From: Rhynchopus sp. YZ270_cl-10
Lineage: Eukaryota > Euglenozoa > Diplonemea > Diplonemida > Diplonemidae
DNA: 64,000 nt
Direction of reading: 5' to 3'
Assembly (NCBI GenBank): GCA_964035575.1
Contig: OZ037834.1
Coordinates: 1,953,598 to 2,017,597 of the forward strand
The notes under the pieces are model-generated. The model saw only the letters and a list, made by a program, of their open reading frames with translations, was not told where the DNA came from and did no database searches. This document shows, in pieces, positions 40,807 through 51,423 of the stretch; the stretch's first letter is position 1, and each line of letters begins with the position of its first letter. The position numbers and the translations under genes are program-made.

Positions 40807-43706
40807 ATGGAAGATGAAGACTACATCCTCGAGGATTGCAGTGATATGAGCGAAGACGACGAAGGCCTTGAAGATAGTGACGAAATTGCGTCCGGGTTTA
40901 TTGCCCGCGATATTGACAGCGCGATTAAAGGGCACGTTCAAGCGGAGCGGCCGTTTGAATGCATCACAATGGACACTGTGAGGGCAAGGCAGGAAACTGT
41001 GTTGACATATCTAAATGAATTGCTTCAGTTGAAGGAAGGCTCCGCGAGGTTGTTGTTGAGGCATTGTAAGTGGAGTCCTGACCGGCTGCAGGAACGGTAC
41101 TTTGAGGACGAAGGGAAGTTGATGGAGGAGACCGGGGTGTGCTTTCACTCCGCTCCATACGTCCATGCGCCTGCGGCAGCGGCGTGCGACATCTGCCTCG
41201 AAAAGTGTGATGCCGACACGCTTGTTGCAATCGAACGGTGTGCGCACTTCAGCTGCACAGACTGCTTTGGGATGTACCTTGCGCACAGCATAGGTGGGCG
41301 TGGTAAAGAGGCGGTGTGCACGATGTGTCCGCAAAGGGGGTGTACCAATGTCTGTGACGTGGAGCTGGTCCGATATGTGTTGCAGAAGGCCACCCTGCAC
41401 CAGCCCTATGAAGGGCGGAATGGAGCATTGTTGCTTCGGTATGCTTATTTTTTTTCCTTACACGTAGTGTTATTAGAAACTCGAGTAATAAAGCCAACGT
41501 TTAATCGCCTGATACCGACTATTTTCTCCTCCCCTTTAAAAATCACTTGCGCCAAAATTCAGATCTCATACACTGTTTTTGGCTGCGTTCAACGAAAATA
41601 ATCTTCCCCCCTTTTTCTAGTCGAGTAATCAAGATCAGTTGGCAACTGTAAGAGTCGAGTTTCACGAAGTAACTTAGGTTTGTATAACCTTACCTACTAT
41701 TTGCTTTTTCTTTGGGTGTGTTTCTCTTTGATCGTAAAGTATATGCAGTTTATTTTGATGTTTCTGCATTTTTTTGTCCACATGAAACCCATCATACCAC
41801 ACATTGGGCTATATTCTACGCAATCATTGCCATCCCGCCGCCACACAACACAAGAAAAGGATTACAGTGGAGTTCATCCTTGGGTGTCTACACTAATACA
41901 ACCAAGTTTTCAAGAAAAGGCGAAACCCGGGTGTGCCCTCTCTTTTAAAGGGCCATATTCTGCGCAAGAATTACCCTCACTAGGCATCCCACCACAACAC
42001 AATACAACACAACACAACAGATATCAAGAACTCCTCGAGGCCTCCTTCGTAGACGACAACCCATCCTACCAGTGGTGCACTGCTGCCAACTGCGAACGCA
42101 TCATCCACGTCCCCAACCTCAGCATCCTCCAGGCCAAGCCCCGCCAAGAGGACGCTGACGGCGAGTCCACAAGCACCTCACTGTTCCGCGCGGTCCGCTC
42201 CATCCACAACGGCGGCGACAAAGACGTACGCCTCAAACGCCCCCTTGTCGTGGCCTGCGAATGCGGGCACACCTTCTGCTTCGCCTGCAAAGAGGCTGCC
42301 CACACACCTGCAAAATGTTATATGATTCAAAGCTGGCTCCGCAAGCAAGAAGACGAATCTGAAACAGCAAACTGGGTCCTCGCGAACACAAAACCCTGCC
42401 CTGGGTGCCAAGCGGCTATCGAAAAGAATGAGGGGTGCAACCACATTACGTGCCGGAGGTGTGGGTTTAACTTTTGTTGGGTTTGTGAGCAGGAGTGGTC
42501 CAAGCATGGGAGCAACTGGTATAAATGCAACTTTTATGCGTCGGATTCGAAGGAAAAGGAGGAGGACGAAGACAAGCGTACCTCTGCACGGTGCGAGCTG
42601 AAGCGGTACATATTCTACTTCACACGCTACCACAACCACGAACGCTCCAAACGCCTCGAAAAACGCGTCCTCGAAAACGTAGAGCGCAGCATTATTGACA
42701 TCCAAAAGGCCTCCAGCGAAAAGCTTCACCACATCGAATACCTGAGAGAGGCAGCATCGCAGCTGCTCAACGCGCGAGATGTGCTCAAGAACTCTTACGT
42801 CTACGCCTATTACCTCCAAGATGGCAAAGAGAAGTCTCTGTTTGAATACAACCAGGTATGCAAAAATGCTAGACTGCTGGGCCATTAGTTAGAAGTAGAG
42901 GGTTCTTAAGTTATCTACAAAAAGGTGAGTGCTTTAGGGTGTCAAAGGCTTAGTGGGGTTGATTCTCGGGGGGCCGATAGTAGGCAAAGTGTTCAAAAAA
43001 AAGGAATGAATCATATTACTACACAAAAAAAACAGTCGCAAGTTGAGCACAACACAGAGTGCCTCAGTCGTCTCCTCGAGCCAAAGAACCGCAAGGCAGG
43101 CACAGTTCCTGATAGAGAGGAGTCCATCAATCAGTCGGTTCTGGTGAAGCGGAGCTTGGAACGGCTGCAGCAGGTTTGTTTTTTTGTTCACCCCTCTTTT
43201 GTTATGGGGTTTTTGCGCTTTTGCAACTTCTCTTTTTTTTTTTTTTTTTTTTGAAAAAATATTTTTCTACCATTTGTCGGAGCGGCGAAGTGTGCAAATA
43301 ACAAAAATGGTTCTTATACCATTTGTCGGAACTACCACGTCCACCCCAGACGATGGACAATTCTGTTCTAGGTCGCTCAGACTTCTTCTTCCTCGGTTCC
43401 ACGTCTATGACGGATATTAGTCTTTTCCGCCTCCTTTGCCAGCAGCATCTGGTTGAAGTCTGGGGGTCACTGCACTCTGTCAATGTCAATGACAAACAAC
43501 GTTGCTGTTGCCGTTGCTGGGGGCCTGGGGCTTCGTTGTGGTTACTCGCCTTGTAGAGCTCAAGAATGTCCAGCTTCTCCAGGTTTCCGACACCCTTCCT
43601 TCTGGGACTTGGGGACGTAGGTGTGGTCTTCCACGCTGACTTGCTGCAGGAAGTTGGGGATCTCCAACAGAACAACTTCGAACGCGCACTCGTCGCTGCA
43701 CATTAA
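40807..43706 (+). CDS. Ariadne-type RBR E3 ubiquitin ligase, four exons
   Basis: Proposed exons are 40807-41438, 42021-42855, 43036-43173 and 43650-43706, all with GT-AG introns (the first in phase 2, the others in phase 0), giving 553 residues, close to animal ARIH1 (557). Layout: acidic N-terminus, UBA-like helices about 56-115, RING1 starting at C127 (CDICLEKC), IBR in exon 2 (CECGHTFCFAC), RING2 from C337 (CPGC), and the Ariadne helical domain. C350 in EGCNHIT aligns with the thioester-forming catalytic Cys of HHARI. RBR ligases take ubiquitin from an E2 onto this Cys before passing it to substrate. The loop at the start of the IBR is longer than usual. The last exon (EVGDLQQNNFERALVAAH) was chosen because its acceptor CTGCAG is in phase and its sequence resembles the C-terminal end of ARIH1; it is the least certain part. 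The start ATG precedes the acidic tract typical of the family. A diverged giant-gene promoter lies just upstream. Confidence 0.88.
41806..42005 (+). repeat. Partial tandem duplication inside RBR intron 1
   Basis: About 50 bp starting GGGC(T/C)ATATTCT(A/G)CGCAA occurs at 41806-41853 and again, diverged, at 41950-42005, 144 bp apart. An F4 repeat lies between them (41867-41920). The second copy merges into the AACAC-rich tract directly before the intron acceptor at 42020. Confidence 0.7.
41867..41920 (+). repeat. F4 dispersed repeat inside an intron
   Basis: Follows the F4 pattern: GTGGAG, a short variable part, GGGTG(T/G)CTACACTAATACA, ACCAAGTTTTCAA and an A-rich tail. Related copies at 51745-51860, 57311-57367 and 58086-58310. 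Confidence 0.7.
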
Positions 43707-44524
43707 CCGGCTCTCCTGCCAATTTTCTTCTTCCGCTTTTGTGGAAACCTTTCGCCACGAGCGGCCTCCTTTACACAAGCTAGCTATGACCACATCGCTG
43801 CGACCAGCCTTGCAGCCGTAAATAGTGATGCACATACCTTGGTTTGTGTGTGAGGCCTGCACGCTTTCTTCTTCTTCTTCTTCTGTCTCATCATACCTTG
43901 GAGACATCGACACCGTGCTACCACCCATCTGCGGGGTTGCGTCGCAGAGAACACTGTCATCGCATTCTCTTGGGGGTCCCAGAGAGTGCCATGAAGCTGA
44001 GTCACTTGTGGCCCTGTAGCAGTGCACAGCACTGCTGTATGTAGTGTAATGGAATGGCATCATAGTCTCATATACATACCTTGTGAAATGTCCGTCGGCT
44101 CCACGATCCCTTCTTCTTTCTCGCTATCATCATATCTCTGGCTCATGCTGTACCCGCTTCCCTCACTCTCTGTAATAATCCTTACGACCTCGCATGGTAC
44201 CGAGCTATTGTTGTCCTCACTCCTACAGTTGTGTGCACATCCCCACTTTATTTTTCAAACTTTCAAACTTCTGTCCACCTCTCCATTACCTACTTTACAC
44301 ACAGGGAATATTCGATTCGGAATCGATGTGTGCGGATGCACTGTGAATAGGTTCTAACCACTAACCCCATTGGAGCATCTGCCCCCCAGCGTTTGGGTAA
44401 GGATAAAAGAAGGAACGTTGATAAAAAAAAGACACCAAAAAAAGCATCTAACCTCAGGGCGAACAACGATCGTATTTTTGTTTTTTGTTTTTTTTTTTGT
44501 TTTTTGTTTTTTGTTTTTCGGAAA

Positions 44525-44884
44525 GGGAAGGCTCGTTTTTCCATTTAATGTTACAAAGTAACAATAAAGGGGGGGGAGGGGGTCCGACCGAAATCCGGGG
44601 AAAAAACTTTTTTTTTTTGTAACAATGGCGGGAAAAAGTGGCTTTTTCCAACAACAAGAACTTGTCCATTTCGGCAGATTGACCCCACCACAGTGCGGAC
44701 GGATTCCGGAAATGCAAATGCGGGTGTTTTCGGATGTGCACGTCCACTGCGCCTTGTTGTTACAATAAATGAAAATTCGGAAAAACGGTTTTTCCGTGTA
44801 ACATAGGGGGTGGGGAGGGGGGGGTCACCGGGAAAAATGGTTTATTGTTACTTTGTAACATTAAAAGGAAAAACGAGCCTTCCC
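44525..44884. repeat. Large inverted repeat with 44-bp arms (foldback or MITE-like)
   Basis: Left arm 44525-44568 and right arm 44841-44884 are reverse complements at 43 of 44 positions. Weaker pairing extends outward (CGATCG-type sequence at 44466 and TGATCG near 44912). The interior has further small palindromes, such as GGAAAAAG/CTTTTTCC near 44631 and CGGAAAAAC/GTTTTTCCG near 44779. No coding capacity and no clear target duplication. Confidence 0.75.
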
Positions 44885-45183
44885 AAAACGGAAAAAATAA
44901 TGATCGTTTTTCACACTTTTTATATGTCTAACAATAGAGGAAAAGCCGCACTATGAAAAAGAAAACCCCCCCAAGGAGACCTCACCCCCCTTTTTTTTGT
45001 CTCCCGACACACTCTTTTCCTCATTCCTTTTCTATCACCCCTTTGTAATGTACTTTGATTCCAAAGGGAGATTCAACCCAGAACCCACCACGCCGGTATA
45101 GTATGTACCATGCATTGGGGCGGCTGTTCTGCCCCTTGCGGTTGCTATATCGCTGACTCAAGGAAAAAAGGATTGACCACCGT

Positions 45184-45230
45184 TGTGTGACTGTTCACGA
45201 GAGGGCTTTGTATTTCAACTCTACGTTTAC
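45184..45230 (+). repeat. F2 dispersed repeat upstream of the DUF3754 gene
   Basis: Pattern: GACTGTTCACGAGAGGGCTT then TGTATTTCAACTC. F2 is recognisable as a diverged relative of the F1 core and recurs at 47751, 50806, 52726 and 59426. Confidence 0.65.
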
Positions 45231-45391
45231 TTCCACCCCCTCCCCCTCCCTCCCCCCACGAACGAACCAATTCAACAGAACTACTCCCACCACTACCACA
45301 CACACACCCCCAGGGATAGTTCCCCCTCCTCCTCCCCCCCCCCCTCCTCCTCCCCCGCCTTTCCCCCCTAACATCGCCACATTCTTGCACC

Positions 45392-47035
45392 ATGTCGAAA
45401 GGGATGGTACAGTTTGGCGGAACCTTCCAAGGCCTTCTGCACTACATCTACCGCGATATGCGAAAGCTAGGCGGCAGTGTTGTAACCGACTCCTTCAAGC
45501 AGCTTATGCTCACCACAGAACGTTTCATAGAGTCACGCACACAGGGCACCCTACGGCAGCTTGAGAAGGACTATTGGAACTTCGACCCGAGACGTTCAGT
45601 CGACGCAGACCGAACAAAAATGAAGAACCTCGTTGCAAGCGAAGGCGTCAAAGGGACGCTGAACTACTATGCTACCAGAGAGGCAGCGTTCTTCCGTCAC
45701 CTCTTTCACCTTCTTCATGCCTGCGGATTCAATCATATTAGCGTAAAGGATGTTGATGACGCGCGGTTCAAAAGCTTTGGCACGCACCGCTTTAAAGTGA
45801 ACTACCACTGGCTTAGCTCCAATATGATTAACGCAAACTGTATTTGCTCCAAGCTTCATGGAAAACTTCGTCCTGATACATTATCAACACCGGAGTCGGT
45901 TTTCGGCAATGCAGTGTCAATGTACGTCAGGGGGCGTGGTAGGGTGAAGACAGAAGGCTATTTTTATCTCGAAAAGGCGGAAGCATTGCAGGGCATGGTG
46001 TCGTCGAAGATATACTACGTGTTTTTGCAGCTCTTCCCGTATCTCTCCGAACTGCTTGATCCTGATGTGTACGGATGGGAAACTGCGTATCTCGAGAGAC
46101 ATGCACGTCTCAGAGCGTCAAAAGGAAAGCTCAGCGCGATCCACCAAGATATTACCACCCAACTTCTCGGGGATTTTTCATTGCGCCACCTTCTTGGCAA
46201 GGTGACCCTCAAGGAGGAAACGTTTAAAGACGTTGTTGTTGTCTTCCGTCGCCGTCGGCCAAGACAAGCTATCGACGTCCATTCGTTGTGGCGAACCGGA
46301 GGAGGGGTTTTTAATCCATACAACATCGTGGTGCGAAAGTACAAAGACGTGCCACGAAGTGACATTAAAGTGTTGATGCCTGAAAAACGGTACATCCATA
46401 AGCCAGCTGATTACGTTACGTTAGCGTCTTCGTTGACAGTTCTGTCGTACACCGTGATGCAGGCGGTGCTGATGGGGTGGTCCTGGTCCTTCCCACAGCT
46501 TTGCGTTGCAACTGCAGCAGGGGGATATGCCTATCGAATGGCGGTTAAATTGCAGGCCTCCGCGGCGAGGCATACGCAGCTAATGGATTCGCTGCGTGAC
46601 CGGAATTTGACTTCAACCGGGATAGGTGCACTACATGATTTACACCATGATGGAAAAGCGGAGACGCTAAAGCTTGCGCTTCTTGTTTATTATGTGTTGA
46701 TTAAGGCAGCGGATTTTGGGAGAAATGTGAATGCGTGTTGTGCATGGGATGGGGCAACGTTGGAAGACAAGGTGATCGCAGAACATCAATGCGCCACGCA
46801 ATGGCATGCGGAGAAGTCTGGCTTTGGTAATACCATCGAAAGGCGTACCAGAGAGCGTACCTTTGTCTCCAGCGGGATTTTAGCCGAGCGTGTTACCTCA
46901 ATGGATGACCTCGGTGGGGTAGGCCTCTGGACCTTCTCGAAAGATCCCGGCCCAAATGGAGAACTGAACCTCAAACCAGAGCTGCCATCGACTGCGCACT
47001 ATATACTCAAGGATAAATGGGCGAAGTTGATATAA
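45392..47035 (+). CDS. DUF3754 / TMEM143-like protein
   Basis: An intron-free frame of 547 codons whose ATG follows a C/T-rich leader and is the first Met. The diagnostic block is at residues 312-334: IVVRKYKDVPRSDIKVLMPE, matching the conserved core of the DUF3754 family (which includes animal TMEM143 and plant and algal homologues), followed by a hydrophobic stretch at about 341-383 that probably makes two membrane spans. Upstream are the family's helical region (HLLHACGFNHIS) and Arg/Lys-rich strands (VVVVFRRRRPRQA); downstream is an EALLVYYVL-like helix. TMEM143 is reported as mitochondrial, but the molecular function of the family is not established. Length is typical. I see no obvious N-terminal targeting peptide. 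Confidence 0.75.
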   Translation: MSKGMVQFGGTFQGLLHYIYRDMRKLGGSVVTDSFKQLMLTTERFIESRTQGTLRQLEKDYWNFDPRRSVDADRTKMKNLVASEGVKGTLNYYATREAAFFRHLFHLLHACGFNHISVKDVDDARFKSFGTHRFKVNYHWLSSNMINANCICSKLHGKLRPDTLSTPESVFGNAVSMYVRGRGRVKTEGYFYLEKAEALQGMVSSKIYYVFLQLFPYLSELLDPDVYGWETAYLERHARLRASKGKLSAIHQDITTQLLGDFSLRHLLGKVTLKEETFKDVVVVFRRRRPRQAIDVHSLWRTGGGVFNPYNIVVRKYKDVPRSDIKVLMPEKRYIHKPADYVTLASSLTVLSYTVMQAVLMGWSWSFPQLCVATAAGGYAYRMAVKLQASAARHTQLMDSLRDRNLTSTGIGALHDLHHDGKAETLKLALLVYYVLIKAADFGRNVNACCAWDGATLEDKVIAEHQCATQWHAEKSGFGNTIERRTRERTFVSSGILAERVTSMDDLGGVGLWTFSKDPGPNGELNLKPELPSTAHYILKDKWAKLI

Positions 47036-47154
47036 TCAGGAGAAATTTTTTTCTTCTTCTCACAAAAGGTGAGTAATAACTACCATTTTTGTTTTGTACG
47101 ATGTGAGAGGTTTGTTTTGAATCTTCTCTTTGATTTTGATTTTTTTTTTCCACA

Positions 47155-47195
47155 AAGGTGACTAAGCACGAGAGGCTTAGGAGCATCTTATAAAC
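47155..47195 (+). repeat. F3 hairpin repeat, copy a
   Basis: AAGGTGA, then CTAAGC (47162-47167), a 7-nt loop, GCTTAG (47175-47180), then GAGCATCTTATAAAC. It lies 120 bp after the stop of the DUF3754 gene. Confidence 0.75.
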
Positions 47196-47379
47196 TATTC
47201 TTTGGAGGGAGGTGAGGTGGAGGGGAAGGTCTGTAGGGTTGATCTAAAAAAAACTGAAGGGGGTTTGCTGGATCTTGGCGTGAAGCAAATTAACGCCAAG
47301 ATTTTGTTTTTGTTTTGTTTCTGTAAGACTCTGTGATTTTTTTGTGCACATCGAACGACCGGGTCTGTTCCATTTTTAA

Positions 47380-47424
47380 AAGGTGGCTAAGCACAGAGAG
47401 GCTTAGGTTCATCTTATAAACTTT
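47380..47424 (+). repeat. F3 hairpin repeat, copy b
   Basis: CTAAGC (47387-47392), an 8-nt loop, GCTTAG (47401-47406), then GTTCATCTTATAAAC. Very close to copy a, 225 bp away. Confidence 0.75.
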
Positions 47425-47750
47425 TCCCCTTTTTTTAATACTGAAGTATTCTCTCACCCTATCTGACTGTCTTATGACAGGGATCGATTCTCGTTTGATA
47501 TGCGGCAAACGAAAAAGGTAGCCCCAACTTTGCGGAACACTGCCTCATGTCTTCTGCAATGTTTGTGGTTCTCACTTTCAAAAAAAACGAAAGGGTGCAT
47601 GTGTCGACCCTCTCAAATACTTTCAATTCTGCGAACTGAAAGTATATGAATCTGATCATTTTCTTTTAGTGACTTTACGATACCAATGTAAAGCTCTTGA
47701 CGTCGCATCTAACCAACTTTTTCTCTCATGCATTGCAATTTTTTTTATTA

Positions 47751-47797
47751 CAGGTACACTGTCCCAAGAGGGCTTTGTACTCCAACTCTTTATTTTT
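47751..47797 (+). repeat. F2 dispersed repeat
   Basis: CAGGTACACTGTCCCAAGAG then GGCTTTGTACTCCAACTC and a T-rich tail. Confidence 0.65.
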
Positions 47798-48153
47798 GCA
47801 CAATGCGTGCACACACACAGAGAGATTCACCTTTTAAATGTTCCTTTTTTATTGTGCAAACAAAGGGCTTATGCTCTGTGGTAGGTGATATACGTGATAC
47901 CCCTAGCCAACACACTACCCCGACCTACGTTTTTCGCGGACATATACGAGGGTCGACCTGACCCGCCCCATCCATTTTTTTTTTTTGTGCTTTCATCCGG
48001 ATGGCTGGTATCGTGGTTAGCCGGAGGGTGCCTGCATCAAAAACTACTCTTTTTCTTTGTGCTACTGTATCGGAAGGATGTTCTGTACGAGGCCATGTAT
48101 TATTCATATTCCTGGTCTTTTTTTTGTCAACCCTTCCATTGTCTTATGTTATC

Positions 48154-48203
48154 GTGCCTGCGTCCGCCGGGTTGTACGGCGAGGTGTTTGCACTTCTCTT
48201 TCG
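48154..48203 (+). repeat. F1 dispersed repeat
   Basis: A full-length example: GTGCCTGCGTCCGCCGGGTT, then GTACGGCGAGGTGTTTGCAC and CTTCTCTTTC. Used as the reference for the interrupted copy at 48442-48600. Confidence 0.75.
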
Positions 48204-48441
48204 TTGCCACCCTTATCTCTGTGGGCACCCTTATTCTTCTGCACGGCCCTCACAACACATCCCCATAACATATCCCCGATGCTACTCCACACGCCATCCC
48301 CTCCCTCTGGGACCCCCCCTCCTCAGCTAACAGAAACACCCCTTCGAAATCATCCTTTCCCCCCCAGCTAGCTCATCGTCCTCCCCCTCCCACAGAGTGG
48401 AAGCGGGCTCTATTTGGTACCCGGCGCTGGTCGGAGAACCA

Positions 48442-48600
48442 CCACTGCGTCCGCCTTCACGACGGCGAAGTAAATAACTTGACGTGTGGTTTTACTGTTG
48501 TAAGCCAACGGTGAAGCCACAAAGTAAAACCACGAGTCAAAGTCATTTACTTCACTGTCGTGTATGTACGGTGAGGTGTTTGCACCAACTTCTCTTTGGT
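48442..48600 (+). repeat. F1 dispersed repeat interrupted by an inverted-repeat element
   Basis: The 5' half (CCACTGCGTCCGCC, 48442-48455) and the 3' half (TGTACGGTGAGGTGTTTGCA, from about 48565) match consecutive parts of the intact copy at 48154-48203. The gap is filled by the 105-bp element at 48458-48562. Confidence 0.75.
48458..48562. mobile_element. MITE-like inverted-repeat element, 105 bp
   Basis: The two ends, CACGACGGCGAAGTAAATAA and its near complement TTTACTTCACTGTCGTG, extend to arms of about 40 bp (including TGTGGTTTTACT and AGTAAAACCACG) around a 25-bp loop. It splits an F1 repeat, so it moved into place after that F1 copy. A target duplication is not clear (TT at left, TA at right). 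It carries no protein, so it would be a non-autonomous DNA element. Confidence 0.7.
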
Positions 48601-48746
48601 ATGGTCTGAAACCAACTATTTTGCCTTCAGAAGTCGATTACCCACGTCGACACTACAAAATCCCCCATTTTTTTGCGTCTCTCTCAACTATTTCACAACT
48701 CAGAGAAACACACAACCCCCTTATCCCCCCCCTCCCCTTCCTCGCC

Positions 48747-50525
48747 ATGCCCCCTACAACACCTACCGCCGACCTTGTTGGATGCAAACGCCGCTCCTTC
48801 GAGATGATGGGCACCACAGGCTCCTCCAAGCGTGTGAAGGCCGACCCCACCTCCACTGAATCAAAGCAATGGCTTGCCCGCTCTGGGGCACGTGCCCAGC
48901 TCTATGCTGCAGGGTATGCTGAAGAAGACTTCGCGAAGCCCACTGTCGCGGTCATCTCCCCTTATATGTCGAAGATTATGTGCAATCAAAACACATTGGA
49001 TCTGACACAGCACAGTGGCACGCATCTAGAGGCGATGGGCGCGGTGCCGTTCATTTCGCACACCCCAGTGGTATCCGATGGCCAGACAATGGGCACAGCT
49101 GGAATGCGTTATTCCTTGGTTTCCCGCGATATGATCGCAGATTGCGTAGAGTTGATGACCGAGTCATATGCATGCGATGCCGTCATGACCTTCGGAGGAT
49201 GTGACAAAACCAATCCCGGCGCATTAATGCCTCTCGCCCGAACCAACGCAATCGGAATCACATTGTACCCCGGAACAGCTGCATCAGGGGTTCTTCCAGG
49301 CAAACCTGAGGTCCGTTTGACACCAGGTTCTGCATATGAGGCGACCGGAGCGTTCTCTGCTGGAGTAATAGACATCGAAGAGTTAGTTGCGGTCGAGAAA
49401 AACGCATGCCCCGGGTCTGGTACGTGCAGTGGGATGTTCACGGCGAACACAATGTCTACCTGCATTGAGGCGTTGGGAATGGCGCTGCCGTACACCTCAA
49501 CTGCGCCTGCGGTGAAGGATGGGGGGATCAGCCCGGAGGTGCGCGCAAATTGTGTTGCAACGGCAGACGCGTTGTTGGTGTTGCTGAAGAAGAATATTAG
49601 GGTGCGTGATATCATGACGAGGGCGGCGTTTCTGAATGCGGTGACGGTGATGTATGCTTTGGGGGGGAGTACAAATGGGGTGTTGCATTTGCTTGCATTG
49701 GCGGAGGAAGCTGGAGTGGAGTTGACCCTCAAGGACTTCAACGACATCGCCGAGAAGACCCCTTTAGTAGGCAACCTCAAACCCTTCGGGGCGTACAATG
49801 TCGTAGATTTGCATGCAATCGGCGGAGTCCCGCTCCTCATGAAAGAGCTTCTCGAGGCCAATCTCATCGATGGAAGCTGCCTCACCGTGACCGGGCGGAC
49901 CGTAGCAGAGAACCTTGCTTCAGCACAGCCCAGAACCAAGCAGGACGTTTTGTACCCATTGTCGTCTCCATTGCAGCCACCGAAAAACCATATTTTAGTG
50001 TTGCACGGAAGCCTTGCACCAGGAGGCGCAGTAATCAAGATGACGGCAAAGAACATCACAGAGTGGACCGGAATTGCGCGGGTTTGTGACGGCGAAAAGG
50101 CGGCTCTCGCTTGTGTAGTAGATGGTGTGCTGCAGAAGGGTGAGGCGTTGGTGATCAGATACGAAGGGCCAAGCGGTGCGCCGGGGATGCCCGAAATGCT
50201 TGGACCCGGTGCAGCTATGGTTGGCCGTGGTCTGGGGGCGGACTGCCCATTAATCACCGACGGGCGTTTCAGTGGTGCGTCACACGGTATCATGGTGGGC
50301 CACGTCGTCCCAGAAGCTGCAAAAGGGGGTCCCATTGCGCTCTTGAAGACAGGCGACAAGGTGACCATCAACCTGTCGACATGCTCCCTATCACACCACC
50401 TCGCCAAGGCTGAGGTGGCACTCAGGCAAAAAGCCTGGTCTGCCCCCAAGCCTCATCAAGCAGGTGTGCTGCGTAGATACGCAGCAGCTGTGCAGGAGGC
50501 GTCTGTGGGTGCGGTGTTGAGGTGA
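48747..50525 (+). CDS. ilvD: Dihydroxy-acid dehydratase
   Basis: Converts 2,3-dihydroxy-isovalerate and 2,3-dihydroxy-3-methylvalerate to the 2-keto acids that precede valine, leucine and isoleucine. The 592-residue product has the IlvD/Edd signatures: Fe-S Cys candidates C79 (MCNQNT), C152 (GGCDKTNPG, with the adjacent metal-binding D and K) and C227 ([12 protein letters not shown]), then [27 protein letters not shown] and a PEA..GGPIAL block. This fits dihydroxy-acid dehydratase rather than phosphogluconate dehydratase. The frame is open back to an ATG at 48564, but that stretch is an F1 repeat plus leader, so I chose the ATG at 48747, after the pyrimidine-rich leader. The Arg/Lys-containing N-terminus (residues 1-40) could be part of an organelle-targeting sequence; this is uncertain. 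No introns. Confidence 0.93.
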   Translation: MPPTTPTADLVGCKRRSFEMMGTTGSSKRVKADPTSTESKQWLARSGARAQLYAAGYAEEDFAKPTVAVISPYMSKIMCNQNTLDLTQHSGTHLEAMGAVPFISHTPVVSDGQTMGTAGMRYSLVSRDMIADCVELMTESYACDAVMTFGGCDKTNPGALMPLARTNAIGITLYPGTAASGVLPGKPEVRLTPGSAYEATGAFSAGVIDIEELVAVEKNACPGSGTCSGMFTANTMSTCIEALGMALPYTSTAPAVKDGGISPEVRANCVATADALLVLLKKNIRVRDIMTRAAFLNAVTVMYALGGSTNGVLHLLALAEEAGVELTLKDFNDIAEKTPLVGNLKPFGAYNVVDLHAIGGVPLLMKELLEANLIDGSCLTVTGRTVAENLASAQPRTKQDVLYPLSSPLQPPKNHILVLHGSLAPGGAVIKMTAKNITEWTGIARVCDGEKAALACVVDGVLQKGEALVIRYEGPSGAPGMPEMLGPGAAMVGRGLGADCPLITDGRFSGASHGIMVGHVVPEAAKGGPIALLKTGDKVTINLSTCSLSHHLAKAEVALRQKAWSAPKPHQAGVLRRYAAAVQEASVGAVLR

Positions 50526-50745
50526 GAGGTGGGAGAGAGGGAAGGCAGCAAGTGATGGAAGTGGAGAGGGTGGAATTGAAATCGTTGTGTTTTTTTGGAG
50601 ACCCGGAAAAAAAATGAGGGGTAAAAAAAGCCCATAACATAGAGTGGCGTAACCATTGTCTCAGGGGCAAAGATTATTGTCAATGCAAAATGGAATCTGT
50701 GTGTGTAATCTGTCTGTTCAGCATATTTTGCGTATAAAAGAAACG

Positions 50746-50850
50746 TGGTGTCGACCGTCCACAGAGGCGTTTGCACTTTCAGCTTTGCATTTTGTTTTAT
50801 TTGGAGGTACACTGCCACGAGCGAGCTGTTGTATTTCAAGTCAACTTTTA
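50746..50850 (+). repeat. Adjacent F1 and F2 dispersed repeats
   Basis: The F1 core (AGAGGCGTTTGCACTTTCAG) is followed within 40 bp by a full F2 (GGTACACTGCCACGAGCGAG, then CTGTTGTATTTCAAGTCAAC). The parallel layout shows that the two families share a core. Confidence 0.7.
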
Positions 50851-50965
50851 TTTTTTCAATCCAACGTTAACCTTTTCTTCCAAGCGTGAAGTGCCTGCAT
50901 CAATAACTACCATTTTGTTTGGCGACTGCGCACTAGATGCTCAGGGTCATCTTACCCCACGTTTC

Positions 50966-51022
50966 TTGTCTGTTGTCCGCCTGGTTGTACGATGAGGCAT
51001 TTTGCGCTTTCAACTTCTGTTT
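50966..51022 (+). repeat. F1 dispersed repeat
   Basis: TTGTCCGCCTGGTTGTACGA, TGAGGCATTTTGCGCTTTCA, then ACTTCTGTTTC. A diverged copy. Confidence 0.65.
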
Positions 51023-51210
51023 CATTTGTTCTTTTCCCTTTGACTCCGTCGCCTAATAGGTGGCTACACTGAAAGCCATTTTTTTATTTTTTTGTTTTTT
51101 CGATGCCACAGGGCTTTTCCTTGTCCTCGCTGCATCGGACAAAACCCCAAGCGTTTGTTACGTTGCTAGGGGCCGAGACATACAGTAGTGCCTGGTATTT
51201 TTTTCATTGG

Positions 51211-51256
51211 GGGAAACTAAGCACAATCAACAACTTAGGTTCATCGAACATAACTA
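51211..51256 (+). repeat. F3 hairpin repeat, copy c
   Basis: CTAAG (51217-51221), a 12-nt loop, CTTAG (51234-51238), then GTTCATCGAACATAAC. Confidence 0.6.
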
Positions 51257-51423
51257 TTTTTTCCCCCATTTTTTAAAAAATCCAAGAGTGGTCTGCACAT
51301 TCACTTACTTTGTACTAAGGAGTAATACCATGAGGGGTTTTTTTGTGCCTGCATCCGTCGTTACACATTTAAATGAAGGATGCATGCAGGTCGAATATAC
51401 TCCCTCCCCCCTCCCCCTCCCCA

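Larger units (their letters stand above)
43707..45391. other. Intergenic region; candidate - strand exons and inverted repeat
   Basis: There is no + strand gene here. On the - strand, two stretches (about 44224-44082 and 44014-43839) are open, acidic, similar to each other, and end in consensus donors CAAG/GTATGT, preceded by CTGTAG or CTACAG acceptor-like ends. Both contain SMSxRYD followed by a Glu-rich run. They do not join in frame with the splice sites I can see, so I do not call a gene. From 44460 on the DNA is low-complexity with a large inverted repeat (44525-44884), then a pyrimidine-rich leader for the next gene. Confidence 0.4.

Noticed and set aside
43560-44063. 167-codon - strand frame as a complete gene
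   Set aside because: Part of it is the antisense of the last RBR exon; only the two acidic stretches further upstream look interesting, and those are reported as a finding.
48564-48746. Upstream in-frame ATG extension of ilvD
   Set aside because: It is translated from an F1 repeat and pyrimidine-rich leader, has no targeting-peptide character I trust, and the ATG at 48747 has a better context.
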